Positions 8,579 through 17,757 of a stretch of 64,000 bases of DNA are shown here, piece by piece. Positions within the stretch are counted from its first letter, which is position 1. Every line of letters starts with the position of its first letter. Under the pieces are notes generated by a model, which saw only the letters and a list, made by a program, of their open reading frames with translations, made no database searches and was not told the DNA's origin. The translations under genes and the position numbers were made by a program. Location: the NCBI GenBank assembly GCA_030528055.1, contig JAUMZQ010000002.1, positions 1 through 64,000 of the forward strand. Direction: 5' to 3'. The stretch comes from Streptococcus sp. (lineage in GTDB: Bacteria > Bacillota > Bacilli > Lactobacillales > Streptococcaceae).

Positions 8579-9213
8579 TATTTTATACCCAAATAGTCCT
8601 GAATAGTCGTCCAACTATCTGCTACAACAGCTTCCAAAGGTTGACTCGCATCAATTTTGACTACACGCTTAGGTTCTTCTTTTAAAATTTCTAAGTAACC
8701 CTCCCGTACACGACGATGAAAGCTTAATTCTTCCAAATCAAGACGATTGACTTCACGAGTATCATTTTTTGCAATCCGACTAAGCCCTTCTTCTACATCT
8801 ATATCAAAATATAGAGTTAAGTTTGGTTTTAAATCTTCTATCGCAAAATGGTTGAGCCAATCAATATCTGAAATGGATAATTGGCGCCCGTAACCTTGAT
8901 AAGCGATTGAACTATCAATAAAACGATCCATCAGCACGATTTTTCCTTCTTGCAATGCAGGAAGAACTCTTTCTACTAAATGCTGACGGCGACTTGCAAT
9001 AAAGAGCAACAATTCCGTTTTAGAATCCATCGCTGTATGATTCGGATTATGAATCAAGTCGCGAATTTGCTCTGCTAATTCAACTCCTCCCGGCTCACGA
9101 GTTGTAATATAATCTATATTTTTTTGTTGAAATTGTTCTGCAATTTTTGTCAAAACACTTGATTTTCCAGCCCCTTCAGGCCCTTCAAGTGAAATCAATA
9201 TACCTGTTCTCAT
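8578..9213 (-). CDS. tmk: Thymidylate kinase
   Basis: Phosphorylates dTMP to dTDP for DNA synthesis. 211 residues. The P-loop GPEGAGKSS is at 10-18, TTREPGG at about 37-43, and the DR motif in [15 protein letters not shown] near 95-110, which is the lid and catalytic region. A ribosome site AAAGG precedes the ATG. First gene of the tmk-holB-yabA-rsmI operon. Confidence 0.97.
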   Translation of the reverse strand: MRTGILISLEGPEGAGKSSVLTKIAEQFQQKNIDYITTREPGGVELAEQIRDLIHNPNHTAMDSKTELLLFIASRRQHLVERVLPALQEGKIVLMDRFIDSSIAYQGYGRQLSISDIDWLNHFAIEDLKPNLTLYFDIDVEEGLSRIAKNDTREVNRLDLEELSFHRRVREGYLEILKEEPKRVVKIDASQPLEAVVADSWTTIQDYLGIK

Positions 9214-9347
9214 TTTTTACCTTTTAAAGAAAATCTATTTAATATCATATTTTATCTTCCTTCTATTCTACCAAAAAAAAAAGTAAAATCCTATACAATA
9301 AAATAATTTAAATATTTTTCTAAAATATTTTTATGAAGTCATTTTTT

Positions 9348-9356
9348 TGTTATAAT
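9348..9356 (+). promoter_or_regulatory. Extended -10 promoter of the YitT gene
   Basis: TGTTATAAT is an extended -10 element (TGnTATAAT). No good -35 is visible, which is typical of extended -10 promoters. It lies about 28 bases before the start codon. Confidence 0.6.
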
Positions 9357-9384
9357 GTATATAGTAGAAAATTAGGAGATTACC

Positions 9385-10272
9385 ATGTTAAAATTTAAAA
9401 ATATACTGGCCATCATCTTAGGGGCTGGAATTTTTTCTTTTGGAATAGAATATCTAGTCATTCCATTCCATTTGTATGAAGGCGGAGCAACTGGATTAAC
9501 ACTTGTTGTATACTATTTATTTAAAATTCCGGTTTCTATCACCAACTTAATGATTAATATTCCCTTATTCATAATCGCTTGGAAAATTCTTGGTTCTAAA
9601 ACTCTTTATTTAAGTATTCTGGGTACTTTCTCTGTATCTGCTTGGCTTATACTGTTTGAACTGTTACCATTTACAAAAGAACTGCAAAACTATCTTTTTA
9701 CTGCTTTAGATAAAGATGTGTTGATTGCTTGTTTAGGAACTGGAATTATTCTTGGAACTGGTTTAGGAATTATTTTTAATGCCGGTGGTACAACTGGTGG
9801 AACGGATATTGTTGCACGAATTTTTAATAAATACACTAGTATTTCTATGGGAAAACTCATGTTAACAGTTGATTTCATCGTTATTGTAATAGTCTTGATT
9901 GTTTTTAGAGATTTACGTATGGTATCTTATACTCTAATCTTTGTCTTTATTACCTCTCGTGTCATTGACCTGATTGCTGAAGGTGGATTTGCAGGTAAAG
10001 GTTTTCTTATTGTTACCAGTAAGCCAACCGAGTTAGCCGAAGCTATTAATCATCAGCTAGAGCGTGGGATTACTTATCTTAATGGTCAAGGTTTTTATAG
10101 CAAACAAGATCTTAATATTGTGTACTGTGTTGTTTCTCGTAATGAAATGCAACAAATGAAAAAATTAATTAATAAGGTTGATCCATTTGCCTTTACAACC
10201 ATTACTGAAGCTCATGAAATTTTAGGAGAAGGCTTTACATTAGATGCCAATAAACAGCCTATTGTTCGATAA
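9385..10272 (+). CDS. YitT family membrane protein
   Basis: A 295-residue YitT-family protein of unknown function. About five or six hydrophobic segments fill residues 1-200, including a glycine-rich family segment IIFNAGGTTGGTDIVARI. A cytoplasmic DUF2179 domain at about 215-285 includes RGITYLNGQGFYS. AGGAG precedes the ATG. Monocistronic between its own promoter and a strong terminator. Related proteins are sometimes annotated as transporters, but no substrate can be assigned here. Confidence 0.9.
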   Translation: MLKFKNILAIILGAGIFSFGIEYLVIPFHLYEGGATGLTLVVYYLFKIPVSITNLMINIPLFIIAWKILGSKTLYLSILGTFSVSAWLILFELLPFTKELQNYLFTALDKDVLIACLGTGIILGTGLGIIFNAGGTTGGTDIVARIFNKYTSISMGKLMLTVDFIVIVIVLIVFRDLRMVSYTLIFVFITSRVIDLIAEGGFAGKGFLIVTSKPTELAEAINHQLERGITYLNGQGFYSKQDLNIVYCVVSRNEMQQMKKLINKVDPFAFTTITEAHEILGEGFTLDANKQPIVR

Positions 10273-10278
10273 CAAAAT

Positions 10279-10326
10279 AAAACCCCTTTTGGAGTGCAAA
10301 ACACGTTCCAAAAGGGGTTTTTATTT
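10279..10326. terminator. Strong bidirectional terminator
   Basis: AAACCCCTTTTGGA (10280-10293) pairs with TCCAAAAGGGGTTT (10307-10320). T-rich tracts follow on both strands, so it can end both the YitT gene and the convergent acuB gene. Confidence 0.92.
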
Positions 10327-10327
10327 T

Positions 10328-10984
10328 TTATAAAGCCTTAGCTGAGGTATGTTGGATTTCCTCAATTGCAATTTGGTGTTCGTTGAATTTTGATTTTAAT
10401 GAGTTAATATCAACATCACCATCTATTTGTACTTCAACAATTACTTTTCCGTCTTTTCTAGGAATATTTACTGTATTTGAAATATTAAGGTTTTCTGATA
10501 CGATTAATTCAATAATTTTAGCCAGTACACCTACCTTATCTTCCGTTACAAAACGGATACGAATCCCTTCTTCACCATATCCAGAAACTTCAAGAAAGGC
10601 TCTGAAAACATCACGATCTGTAATAACACCATAAAGTTGTTCATTATCTACAACTGGTAAAATTCCAACTTTATTTTTCAACATGAGGTAAATAGCATCT
10701 TCTAAACTAGAAAATTGAGAAACAGTGATTACATCACGAATCATCACATCACGAACCTTTGTTTTGTTTAAGAGGTAATTCATTTCATAGATAGATAAAC
10801 TGGTCGCCTTTGAAGGACTGGCTTCCGCAATGGTGCCTTCCGTCACCAAACCAACTAATTGATCCTGTTCTATAACGGGTAAACGGTGTAACTTTTGATC
10901 ACGCATCATATCCGCAGCATGTGCAACAGTTGTATCTGGACTAATATAGACAACTTTTCGAGTCATAAAATCTTTCACTGCCAT
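10328..10984 (-). CDS. CBS-ACT domain protein (AcuB family)
   Basis: A 218-residue cytoplasmic regulatory protein with two CBS domains (about 1-60 and 75-130) followed by an ACT domain (about 138-210). It resembles Bacillus AcuB and is conserved next to liv genes in streptococci. CBS pairs usually bind adenine nucleotides and ACT domains bind amino acids, so a sensor role is plausible; the target is unknown. GAGGAG precedes the ATG. It has its own promoter with a cre site. Confidence 0.88.
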   Translation of the reverse strand: MAVKDFMTRKVVYISPDTTVAHAADMMRDQKLHRLPVIEQDQLVGLVTEGTIAEASPSKATSLSIYEMNYLLNKTKVRDVMIRDVITVSQFSSLEDAIYLMLKNKVGILPVVDNEQLYGVITDRDVFRAFLEVSGYGEEGIRIRFVTEDKVGVLAKIIELIVSENLNISNTVNIPRKDGKVIVEVQIDGDVDINSLKSKFNEHQIAIEEIQHTSAKAL

Positions 10985-11023
10985 ACAAATCTCCTCTTAC
11001 TCTCGTTTCGTTTTCTTACCTGT

Positions 11024-11061
11024 ATTATACTCTATTTTCTAATTAATTTCAAACGCTTTCA
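11024..11061 (-). promoter_or_regulatory. acuB-type gene promoter with cre site
   Basis: -35 TTGAAA (11047-11052), 17-base spacer, -10 TATAAT (11024-11029). On the minus strand TGAAAGCGTTTGAA (11048-11061) matches the CcpA cre consensus at 13 of 14 positions and overlaps the -35. Confidence 0.7.
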
Positions 11062-11139
11062 ATTATTTGCTTTTGTTTTCAAGAGGCAATTCCTACACTA
11101 ATTCTTGCAAGCAAACAAGTAATGGTTTCCAATTATCTT

Positions 11140-11850
11140 TTAACCACCTAGATAAGCTTTTCTAACATCATCCGATGCTAGTAATTCTTCACCTGTTCCA
11201 GATAAGACAATTTTACCTGTTTCTAAAACATATCCTCTATTGGCAATAGAAAGAGCTTTATTCGCATTTTGTTCAATTAGTAAAACTGTTGTCCCTTGAT
11301 TTTGAATATCTTGAATGATATCAAAAATCTCTTGAATAAAGATTGGAGCAAGTCCCATTGAAGGTTCATCTAGTAACAACAGTTTAGGAGTAGACATCAG
11401 AGCTCGTCCCATGGCTAACATTTGCTGTTCCCCACCAGAAAGAGTTGCTGCATCTTGGTTTTTTCTCTCCTCTAACCTAGGAAAACGAGAAAAAACTTTT
11501 TTTAGGTTAGCTTGTTTTTCTTCACGATTTGGTTTTAAAAATGCTCCCATTTCTAAATTTTCCATGACGGTCAAGCCTGAAAAAACATGCCGACCTTCTG
11601 GTACTTGAGAAAGTCCTGACGCAACAATTTTTTGTGCTGCTACTTTTTGAATATCTTTGTCCAGAAAACTTATTGTACCTGAACTAGATCGAACTAGACC
11701 AGATATGGTACGAAGAATAGTTGTTTTACCAGCACCGTTGGCACCAATCAGAGAAACCACCTCTCCTTGTTCAACTTCAAAGCTGACATCATGAACAGCC
11801 TGAATCACGCCATAATGGACAGAAAGATTCTCAACCTTAAGCATGGTCAT
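11140..11850 (-). CDS. livF: Branched-chain amino acid ABC transporter ATP-binding protein LivF
   Basis: One of two ATPases of the LIV-type importer, 236 residues. Walker A GANGAGKTT is near residue 37, the signature LSGGEQQ near 137, and Walker B LLLDEPSMGLAP near 157, followed by the switch histidine region. The ATG at 11850 overlaps the livG stop (TAATG), and GGAGGTGA sits at suitable spacing. Last gene of livJHMGF. Confidence 0.96.
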   Translation of the reverse strand: MTMLKVENLSVHYGVIQAVHDVSFEVEQGEVVSLIGANGAGKTTILRTISGLVRSSSGTISFLDKDIQKVAAQKIVASGLSQVPEGRHVFSGLTVMENLEMGAFLKPNREEKQANLKKVFSRFPRLEERKNQDAATLSGGEQQMLAMGRALMSTPKLLLLDEPSMGLAPIFIQEIFDIIQDIQNQGTTVLLIEQNANKALSIANRGYVLETGKIVLSGTGEELLASDDVRKAYLGG

Positions 11851-12614
11851 TAGGCTTCACCTCCTAGATAAGCTTCGATAACGCGTTGGTCGTTTTTGAT
11901 TTCATCTGGTGTTCCATGAGCAATCAAGCGACCATACTCCAATACATAGATACGTTCTGTTACTTTCATAACTAAACTCATATCATGTTCAATCAACATA
12001 ATAGAAATATTAAATTTATCTTTAATCTGACGAATCAACTCTGTTAGTTCTGCAGTTTCTTGTGGGTTCATCCCTGCTGCAGGTTCATCTAAAAACAAAA
12101 TTTTAGGTTCTGTAGCTAAAGCTCGTACAATTTCTAGACGTCGTTGTTGTCCATAAGCAAGGTTTTTAGCTAGAGTATTTTCTTCTTTGTCCAAATTAAA
12201 GATTTTCAACAATTCTAAGGCTTCTGTGCGTAATTTTTCTTCATTTTTATAAAAAACAGGTAGACGCAAGAAGCTAGCAAAAACATGTGACTTATGATGA
12301 TTACCAAAAGCAATCAGAACGTTATCCAATACTGTTAAATTTTTGAACAAACGAATATTTTGAAAAGTACGTCCCAAACCTAAAGTAGCAATTTTATATG
12401 GAGTTTTGCCATTTAGTAAATTACCATCCAAAGTGACCGTCCCCTCACTAGGTTCGTAAACACCAGTTAATAGATTAAAAAGTGTTGTTTTTCCTGCACC
12501 ATTTGGTCCAATTAAACCGACTAATTCTCCTTCGTTTAGCTCTAATGTTACATCACTAACAGCAGTTAGACCGCCAAAATGTTTGGTTAAATTTTTCACA
12601 TCAAGAAGTGCCAT
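11850..12614 (-). CDS. livG: Branched-chain amino acid ABC transporter ATP-binding protein LivG
   Basis: The second ATPase of the LIV importer, 254 residues. Walker A GPNGAGKTT is near residue 36, followed by the LivG-type insertion. The signature region reads AYGQQRRLEIVRAL and Walker B ILFLDEPAAGMNP. It is coupled to livM and livF by TAATG overlaps. Confidence 0.96.
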   Translation of the reverse strand: MALLDVKNLTKHFGGLTAVSDVTLELNEGELVGLIGPNGAGKTTLFNLLTGVYEPSEGTVTLDGNLLNGKTPYKIATLGLGRTFQNIRLFKNLTVLDNVLIAFGNHHKSHVFASFLRLPVFYKNEEKLRTEALELLKIFNLDKEENTLAKNLAYGQQRRLEIVRALATEPKILFLDEPAAGMNPQETAELTELIRQIKDKFNISIMLIEHDMSLVMKVTERIYVLEYGRLIAHGTPDEIKNDQRVIEAYLGGEA

Positions 12615-13567
12615 TAATCCTTGACCTCCTTATTCTTTTTGAAGAGTTTGCTTAAACTGAGTTCCCAAGTTCCAAGAAGTCCACCCGGACGGAAAATCAT
12701 TACCAAGATTAAGGCTAATGAATAAACAATCATACGAACACTAGATAAATCTTGTAGTAACATATTGAGAATTCCCAAAACAATAGCTGCAACAATTGTT
12801 CCTGTAATCGAGCCTAGACCACCAAACACAACAATGATAAGTACATTAATTGTATTTGTGAAAGAGTAATCTTTTGGAACAGCTGAACCAATGAAACCAG
12901 CTTGTAAGGAACCTGCTATAGAAGCTGTGATGGCTCCAAAAACAAAGGCGATAACTTTCACTTTTGTCGTGTTCACTCCAACAGATTCAGCAGCAATTTC
13001 ATCTTCGCGAACTGAAAGAATCGAACGTCCGATTGGACTACGTAGAAAATTCAAAGTCAAAATGGTTGTGATGACAACAAAAATATAAACCATTTGCCAA
13101 TTTGTGAATGGCGGAATTGATAAAATCCCTGCTGCTCCATTTGTTAAAGAGCCACCATTGACAATTAGAATACGGATAATTTCTGATACCCCTAAAGTAG
13201 CGATAGCAAGGTAATCTCCCTTTAGGCGAAGCGTTGGAATTCCAACAATGAGAGCCACGGCTCCTGCAAGTAGAATACCTATTCCCATAGCAAGAAAGAA
13301 CGTTCCGTATGTCGGAGATTTTGAACCTAAAATAGCAACAGAATAAACTCCAATAACCATAAATCCTGCATGTCCTAGCGAGAATTGACCTGAAAAACCA
13401 ACAATCAAATTGAGACCGACAGCAAGAATAATATTGATACCTATCTGTTCAAAAATTTGAATGTAAAAGGCATTTAAAATTCCTGTACTAACCAGTATTG
13501 AGATAAGAACATATCCTGCTATAATCAGAGCGAGCCATAAAGCATTCGTTTTTAAATTCTTTTTCAT
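12614..13567 (-). CDS. livM: Branched-chain amino acid ABC transporter permease LivM
   Basis: A 317-residue permease of the LivM family with roughly nine or ten hydrophobic segments. The cytoplasmic coupling loop typical of LIV permeases (GRSILSVREDEIAAESVGVN) is near residues 185-205. It pairs with LivH to form the membrane channel for leucine, isoleucine and valine. It lies 3 bases after livH and overlaps livG. Confidence 0.95.
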   Translation of the reverse strand: MKKNLKTNALWLALIIAGYVLISILVSTGILNAFYIQIFEQIGINIILAVGLNLIVGFSGQFSLGHAGFMVIGVYSVAILGSKSPTYGTFFLAMGIGILLAGAVALIVGIPTLRLKGDYLAIATLGVSEIIRILIVNGGSLTNGAAGILSIPPFTNWQMVYIFVVITTILTLNFLRSPIGRSILSVREDEIAAESVGVNTTKVKVIAFVFGAITASIAGSLQAGFIGSAVPKDYSFTNTINVLIIVVFGGLGSITGTIVAAIVLGILNMLLQDLSSVRMIVYSLALILVMIFRPGGLLGTWELSLSKLFKKNKEVKD

Positions 13568-13570
13568 ACT

Positions 13571-14440
13571 TTACACCTTCTCTTTCACATTTTTTCCAAG
13601 AATACCGGATGGACGAATTAATAAAATAACGATGAGGATGGCATATACAATAGCATCTCTAAAATCTGAAAGACCTACTGCTGTCGCAAAAGTCTCTAGC
13701 AAACCAATGACAAAACCACCCAAAGCAGCGCCGGGAATAATTCCAATCCCTCCCAATACCGCCGCAACAAAGGACTTAAGTCCCGGAGTCAGTCCCATTA
13801 AAGGTTCAAGGGAATTATAGTAAAGGGCAATGAGAACACCGGCGGCACCTGCAAGTGCTGAACCTAGTGCAAAAGTAAAACTAATGGTTCGATTTACATT
13901 TATTCCCATTAATTGAGCCGCATCACTGTCTACTGAAACAGCACGCATAGCTTTCCCCATCTTAGTTTTTTGCACAATAAATTGTAGGGCAAGCATAAGA
14001 AAAATCGAAATTCCCAAAATCATCAGTTGAACGTTAGAGATAGAAATTGGACCGAGTGTATAACGTGTCACTTTAATAACTTGTGGGAAAGAACGAGTAT
14101 TGGCTCCAACAAGGAAAACCATTCCATACTCTAGAAAGAACGAAACACCAATCGCTGTTATCAAAGCCGCAATCCGTGTAGAATTACGAAGAGGACGATA
14201 AGCTAAGAATTCAATCACAACTCCAATTATAGCTGTTCCTATCATCGCTACAATCAAAGCTATAAAAAAGTTTAAATGAAGGACATTGATTAAATAATAT
14301 CCCATAAAAGCACCAAGCATATAAACATCACCATGGGCAAAGTTGATTAGCTTGATAATTCCATAAACCATAGTATAACCTAAAGCCAAAAGCGCATAAA
14401 CACTCCCAAGAATTAAGCCATTGACAAGTTGTTGGAGCAT
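13571..14440 (-). CDS. livH: Branched-chain amino acid ABC transporter permease LivH
   Basis: A 289-residue permease from the ATG at 14440. A GTG 12 bases upstream is in frame, but the conserved N-terminus MLQQLVNGLILG begins at 14440. The family segment GYTMVYGIIKLINFAHGD is at about 24-41. The EAA-like coupling loop GKAMRAVSVDSDAAQLMGI lies in the middle. Together with LivM it forms the transmembrane pore. Confidence 0.95.
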   Translation of the reverse strand: MLQQLVNGLILGSVYALLALGYTMVYGIIKLINFAHGDVYMLGAFMGYYLINVLHLNFFIALIVAMIGTAIIGVVIEFLAYRPLRNSTRIAALITAIGVSFFLEYGMVFLVGANTRSFPQVIKVTRYTLGPISISNVQLMILGISIFLMLALQFIVQKTKMGKAMRAVSVDSDAAQLMGINVNRTISFTFALGSALAGAAGVLIALYYNSLEPLMGLTPGLKSFVAAVLGGIGIIPGAALGGFVIGLLETFATAVGLSDFRDAIVYAILIVILLIRPSGILGKNVKEKV

Positions 14441-14539
14441 AAAACACCACACTTTCTAAAAAATAAACAGAGTTTGTCAAATTATGTATCTATATACAGT
14501 TGTTATCATATCACTATAAAATACACTAAAATAAGTTAA

Positions 14540-14561
14540 AGACTGGGTATCAGCCCAGTCT
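14540..14561 (-). terminator. Hairpin between livJ and livH
   Basis: AGACTGGG (14540-14547) and CCCAGTCT (14554-14561) form a perfect 8-bp stem, followed on the minus strand by a modest T-rich stretch. It probably stabilises the livJ message or partly terminates it, so that the binding protein exceeds the permeases. Confidence 0.7.
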
Positions 14562-14572
14562 ACTAGATGTTC

Positions 14573-15733
14573 CTATTTAGCTTCAACCGTTTCAACAGAA
14601 TCTACTTCACCATTTTTTAAACCAAGCATCAAGGCTGTTTTCACAGGATTATGGTTTTTATCAATAGTAATAGAGCCTGTCACTCCTTCAAAATCTTTTA
14701 ACTTAGCAAGATTATCTTTAATATCTACTGATGTTTTAGCACCTTTTGCAGCTTCTGCAGCCATATAAACTGCGTCATAACCAAGTGCAGCAAACATTGA
14801 AGGGTCTTCATTGTATTTAGCTTTATAAGCTTCAACAAATTTCTTCGCTTTTTCAGACAAATCACCAGAAGTTGTGAATCCTGAAACATAGAAAACATTT
14901 GTTGCAGCAGCTGGAGTTGCTTGTTCAACTAGTTTTGTATCTCCAAATCCATCAGGACCAACGATTGGTTGTTCAATTCCCAAACCACGTGCTTGGTTAA
15001 TAATTTTACCACCTTCAGTGTAGTAACCTGGGATAACTAAAGCGTCAAATTCTTTGTCTTTAATTTTTGTTAAAGCAGCTTGGAAATCTGTATCTTTTGA
15101 TTGGAAGGTTTCAGTTGCTACAATTTCACCTTTAAATTCTTTTTTGAAGGCTTCAGCAATTCCTTCAGCGTAGTCGCTTGACTTGTCGTAGTAAAGAACA
15201 ACTTTTTTAGCTTTCAAATTATCTGTTAAATAGTGAGAAATGATTTGACCTTGGTAGCTATCAATAAAAGTAGCACGGAATAGATAGTCTTGATTTTTAG
15301 TCAAATTATCTTGTGTTGCACTTGGTGTGATAACCGGAACTCCTGCTTTACTTGCATTTGAAATGGAAGAAGCTGTACTACCAGATGTTGCTGGTCCAAT
15401 AATTGTGTTTACTTTTGATTGGGTAACTAAATTCGTTGAAACTGTTGCAGCTTCCCCAGTCTCAGATTTATTGTCTTTATTAAAAACTTCGATTTTTTTA
15501 CCGTCAACACCACCAGCTTTATTGATTTCATCAATTGCTAATTGAGCACCTTTTTGTTCGGCTTTACCGTAAGCAGCAACTTCACCTGATTCTTCCAAGT
15601 TAAAACCAATTTTTAAAGTATCTCCAATTTCTGTACCAGTAGTATTAGAACTGTTATTAGACACTTCACCACATGCTGCTAAAAGAGCTACACTAGCAAA
15701 AGTCATTAGGGTTAGGGCGAATTTTTTCTTCAT
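14573..15733 (-). CDS. livJ: Branched-chain amino acid ABC transporter substrate-binding lipoprotein LivJ
   Basis: A periplasmic-binding-protein-like lipoprotein that captures branched-chain amino acids outside the membrane. From the ATG at 15733 (AAGGAG 7 bases upstream) it has 386 residues. The signal peptide ends in the lipobox LAAC with Cys21 as the lipidation site. A type I ligand-binding fold (Peripla_BP_6) follows at about 40-370. A TTG at 15739 is in frame but too close to the ribosome site. First gene of livJHMGF, with a CodY-type site in its promoter. Confidence 0.96.
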   Translation of the reverse strand: MKKKFALTLMTFASVALLAACGEVSNNSSNTTGTEIGDTLKIGFNLEESGEVAAYGKAEQKGAQLAIDEINKAGGVDGKKIEVFNKDNKSETGEAATVSTNLVTQSKVNTIIGPATSGSTASSISNASKAGVPVITPSATQDNLTKNQDYLFRATFIDSYQGQIISHYLTDNLKAKKVVLYYDKSSDYAEGIAEAFKKEFKGEIVATETFQSKDTDFQAALTKIKDKEFDALVIPGYYTEGGKIINQARGLGIEQPIVGPDGFGDTKLVEQATPAAATNVFYVSGFTTSGDLSEKAKKFVEAYKAKYNEDPSMFAALGYDAVYMAAEAAKGAKTSVDIKDNLAKLKDFEGVTGSITIDKNHNPVKTALMLGLKNGEVDSVETVEAK

Positions 15734-15778
15734 TCTCAATCTCCTTGACGTATTTGTAAATTAAATGATATAAATAAG

Positions 15779-15807
15779 AATATATCGAATTATCTGACAA
15801 TTGTCAA
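15779..15807 (-). promoter_or_regulatory. liv operon promoter with CodY-like box
   Basis: -35 TTGACA (15802-15807), 17-base spacer, -10 TATATT (15779-15784). AATTATCTGACAATT (15788-15802) matches the CodY motif AATTTTCWGAAAATT at 13 of 15 positions. It fills the spacer and reaches the first base of the -35. CodY represses branched-chain amino acid uptake in related bacteria. Confidence 0.75.
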
Positions 15808-15877
15808 CCCTAAAAACTTTTTTTATTTATAAATTATTTTGCAAGGCGCTGAAAATCCACGAAATAAAAAGATTTCA

Positions 15878-15934
15878 ACAAAAATATCCCTATAACTTTT
15901 TAACAAATATTTTAAATAAAAAGTTATAGGGATA
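15878..15934 (-). terminator. Terminator after ylbG
   Basis: A perfect 18-bp inverted repeat: 15885-15902 pairs with 15917-15934. T-rich flanks lie on both strands. It separates the clpP-ylbG side from the liv promoter. Confidence 0.8.
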
Positions 15935-15944
15935 GGATATTTTT

Positions 15945-16196
15945 TTAATTTTTTTGAAGACTACCAACAAAATCGTTATCTAATTCTTGTATATGACAGA
16001 TTCGGACTTTTTTGATATATCTTTCTTTCATCAACTTTTCTTTGATTGCCTCTGCATTTTCTTTAGGGATGTAGATTTGTAAATAACGATGTTTTTTTGA
16101 ATGGTAAATGACATCTCCAACATTTTCTAATTTTTTACTATCGCGATTGTAATAGAGATGAACAATCAAGCCCATTCGCTCTTCCTTTTTAAACAT
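15945..16196 (-). CDS. YlbG family protein (UPF0298/DUF2129)
   Basis: An 83-residue conserved cytoplasmic protein of unknown function. The family core [13 protein letters not shown] is at about 30-43, and [15 protein letters not shown] near the end. GAGAGG precedes the ATG at 16196. It sits between clpP and the liv operon, its usual streptococcal place. No function can be inferred beyond family membership. Confidence 0.88.
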   Translation of the reverse strand: MFKKEERMGLIVHLYYNRDSKKLENVGDVIYHSKKHRYLQIYIPKENAEAIKEKLMKERYIKKVRICHIQELDNDFVGSLQKN

Positions 16197-16274
16197 GTAA
16201 ATTCCCTCTCTTGCTTTCTATTCTCTATTTGATTATAACAAAAAAATGCCCATAGGGACATTTTTTAATCATTC

Positions 16275-16865
16275 TTAGCTTAAATTACTATTTTCCATCA
16301 CTTCATCAATAAAGCCATATTCTAGCGTTTCTTGTGCGCTCATCCAATAATCACGCTCTGCATCTTTATGAATTTGTTCAATAGGCTTACCAGAATTATC
16401 AGCTAAAATTTTCTCTAATGTATTACGCGTACGTAGTAAATGTTCTGCGACGATTGCCATATCTGTTTGTTGCGTTCCGCTACCAGTTCCTCCCATCGGT
16501 TGATGGATTAGGTATTCAGCATTTGGCAACATGAAACGTTTGCCCTTAGCACCACTAGAAGCAATAATTGTTCCCATGCTGGCTGCTATTCCCATAACAA
16601 TTGTTTGTACATCCGATTTGATAAAGTTCATTGTATCAACAATTGCTAGACCTGCAGAAACAGATCCTCCCGGACTATTTACATACAGATAAATATCTTT
16701 TGTATTATATTGAGCATCTAGAAACAATAATTGTGCAATAATAGAATTTGCCATATTGTCTTCTACTGGACCTGTCAACATGATGATGCGATCTTTTAAG
16801 AGACGGGAATAAATATCATATGAACGTTCTCCACGACTCGTTTGTTCAATAACTACAGGAATCAT
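16275..16865 (-). CDS. clpP: ATP-dependent Clp protease proteolytic subunit
   Basis: A 196-residue serine peptidase that forms a tetradecameric barrel and degrades proteins delivered by ClpC, ClpX, ClpE or ClpL. The nucleophile serine is in GIAASMGT (about 96), the histidine in [10 protein letters not shown] (about 121), and the catalytic aspartate follows about 50 residues later. It has its own CtsR-controlled promoter after upp. Confidence 0.97.
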   Translation of the reverse strand: MIPVVIEQTSRGERSYDIYSRLLKDRIIMLTGPVEDNMANSIIAQLLFLDAQYNTKDIYLYVNSPGGSVSAGLAIVDTMNFIKSDVQTIVMGIAASMGTIIASSGAKGKRFMLPNAEYLIHQPMGGTGSGTQQTDMAIVAEHLLRTRNTLEKILADNSGKPIEQIHKDAERDYWMSAQETLEYGFIDEVMENSNLS

Positions 16866-16933
16866 AATTTCTCTCTTTCTGTTTTACTATTCATAAAATA
16901 GTAACTATTTTTAATTTTCATTGTTACTACGCC

Positions 16934-16963
16934 ATTATATATTTTTAGTCAAAAAAGGTCAAA
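16934..16963 (-). promoter_or_regulatory. clpP promoter with CtsR operator
   Basis: -35 TTGACC (16957-16962), 17-base spacer, -10 TATAAT (16934-16939). AGTCAAAAAAGGTCAAA (16947-16963) fits the CtsR direct heptad RGTCAAANANRGTCAAA without mismatch and covers the -35. Confidence 0.92.
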
Positions 16964-16977
16964 CAAAAACTTTGTTT

Positions 16978-17607
16978 CTATTTTGTGCCAAATAAACGAT
17001 CTCCCGCATCTCCTAAACCAGGAACAATATAGCCATGGTCATTCAAGCGCTCGTCTAGTGCTGCTGTAAATATAGACACATCAGGATGGGCTGTCTGCAA
17101 TGCTTTTACTCCTTCTGGTGCAGAAACTAAGCAAACAAAGGTAATTTGGCTTACTCCTCGTTTCTTTAGAGAATCAATCGCCAAAATAGCTGATCCACCT
17201 GTTGCTAACATTGGATCAACAACAAAAATATGGCGTTTCTCAATGTCTTCTGGTAATTTAACTAGGTATTCAACTGGTTGTAAGGTTTCTTCGTCACGAT
17301 ACATACCAATATGACCAACTTTCGCAGCAGGTACCAAACTTAGCAAACCATCTACCATTCCAATTCCGGCACGTAAAATAGGAACAATTGCTAATGTTTT
17401 ACCCGTTAGTTGTTTCTGTACTGTCTTGGTAATCGGCGTCTCAATTTCCACATCTTCCAATGGTAAATCGCGTAAAACTTCATATCCCATTAACATGGCA
17501 ATCTCATTAACTAATTCTCGAAAAACTTTAGTGGAGGTATCTATTCGGCGTAAGATAGATAATTTATGCTGTATAAGTGGATGTTCGATAACTTGAAATT
17601 TTTCCAT
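16978..17607 (-). CDS. upp: Uracil phosphoribosyltransferase
   Basis: A 209-residue salvage enzyme that makes UMP from uracil and PRPP. The PRPP-binding region is [15 protein letters not shown] near residues 123-137. The uracil-binding C-terminus is [21 protein letters not shown] precedes the ATG. A -10-like TATAAT near 17681-17686 (minus strand) directly follows the mgtA terminator and may be the upp promoter. Confidence 0.97.
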   Translation of the reverse strand: MEKFQVIEHPLIQHKLSILRRIDTSTKVFRELVNEIAMLMGYEVLRDLPLEDVEIETPITKTVQKQLTGKTLAIVPILRAGIGMVDGLLSLVPAAKVGHIGMYRDEETLQPVEYLVKLPEDIEKRHIFVVDPMLATGGSAILAIDSLKKRGVSQITFVCLVSAPEGVKALQTAHPDVSIFTAALDERLNDHGYIVPGLGDAGDRLFGTK

Positions 17608-17687
17608 AATCGTTTTCCTTTACTTTTTTTGTAGTCAATCCATAATTTAAGTATTAAAATACGGATTTATTTTCCGTCTTATTATAT

Positions 17688-17737
17688 CAAAAAAACTCTA
17701 AAAAGACTCACTTCAAACAAGTCTTATTAGAGTTTTT
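17688..17737 (-). terminator. Rho-independent terminator of the Mg2+ ATPase gene
   Basis: On the minus strand AAAACTCTAA pairs with TTAGAGTTTT, extended inward by AAGACT/AGTCTT. A run of seven T follows. Confidence 0.85.
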
Positions 17738-17757
17738 ATTGATAATCTATACTAAAC

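Noticed and set aside
17661..17677. Small hairpin ACGGA/TCCGT in the upp leader
   Set aside because: Five base pairs only and no T-run; not enough to call an attenuator.
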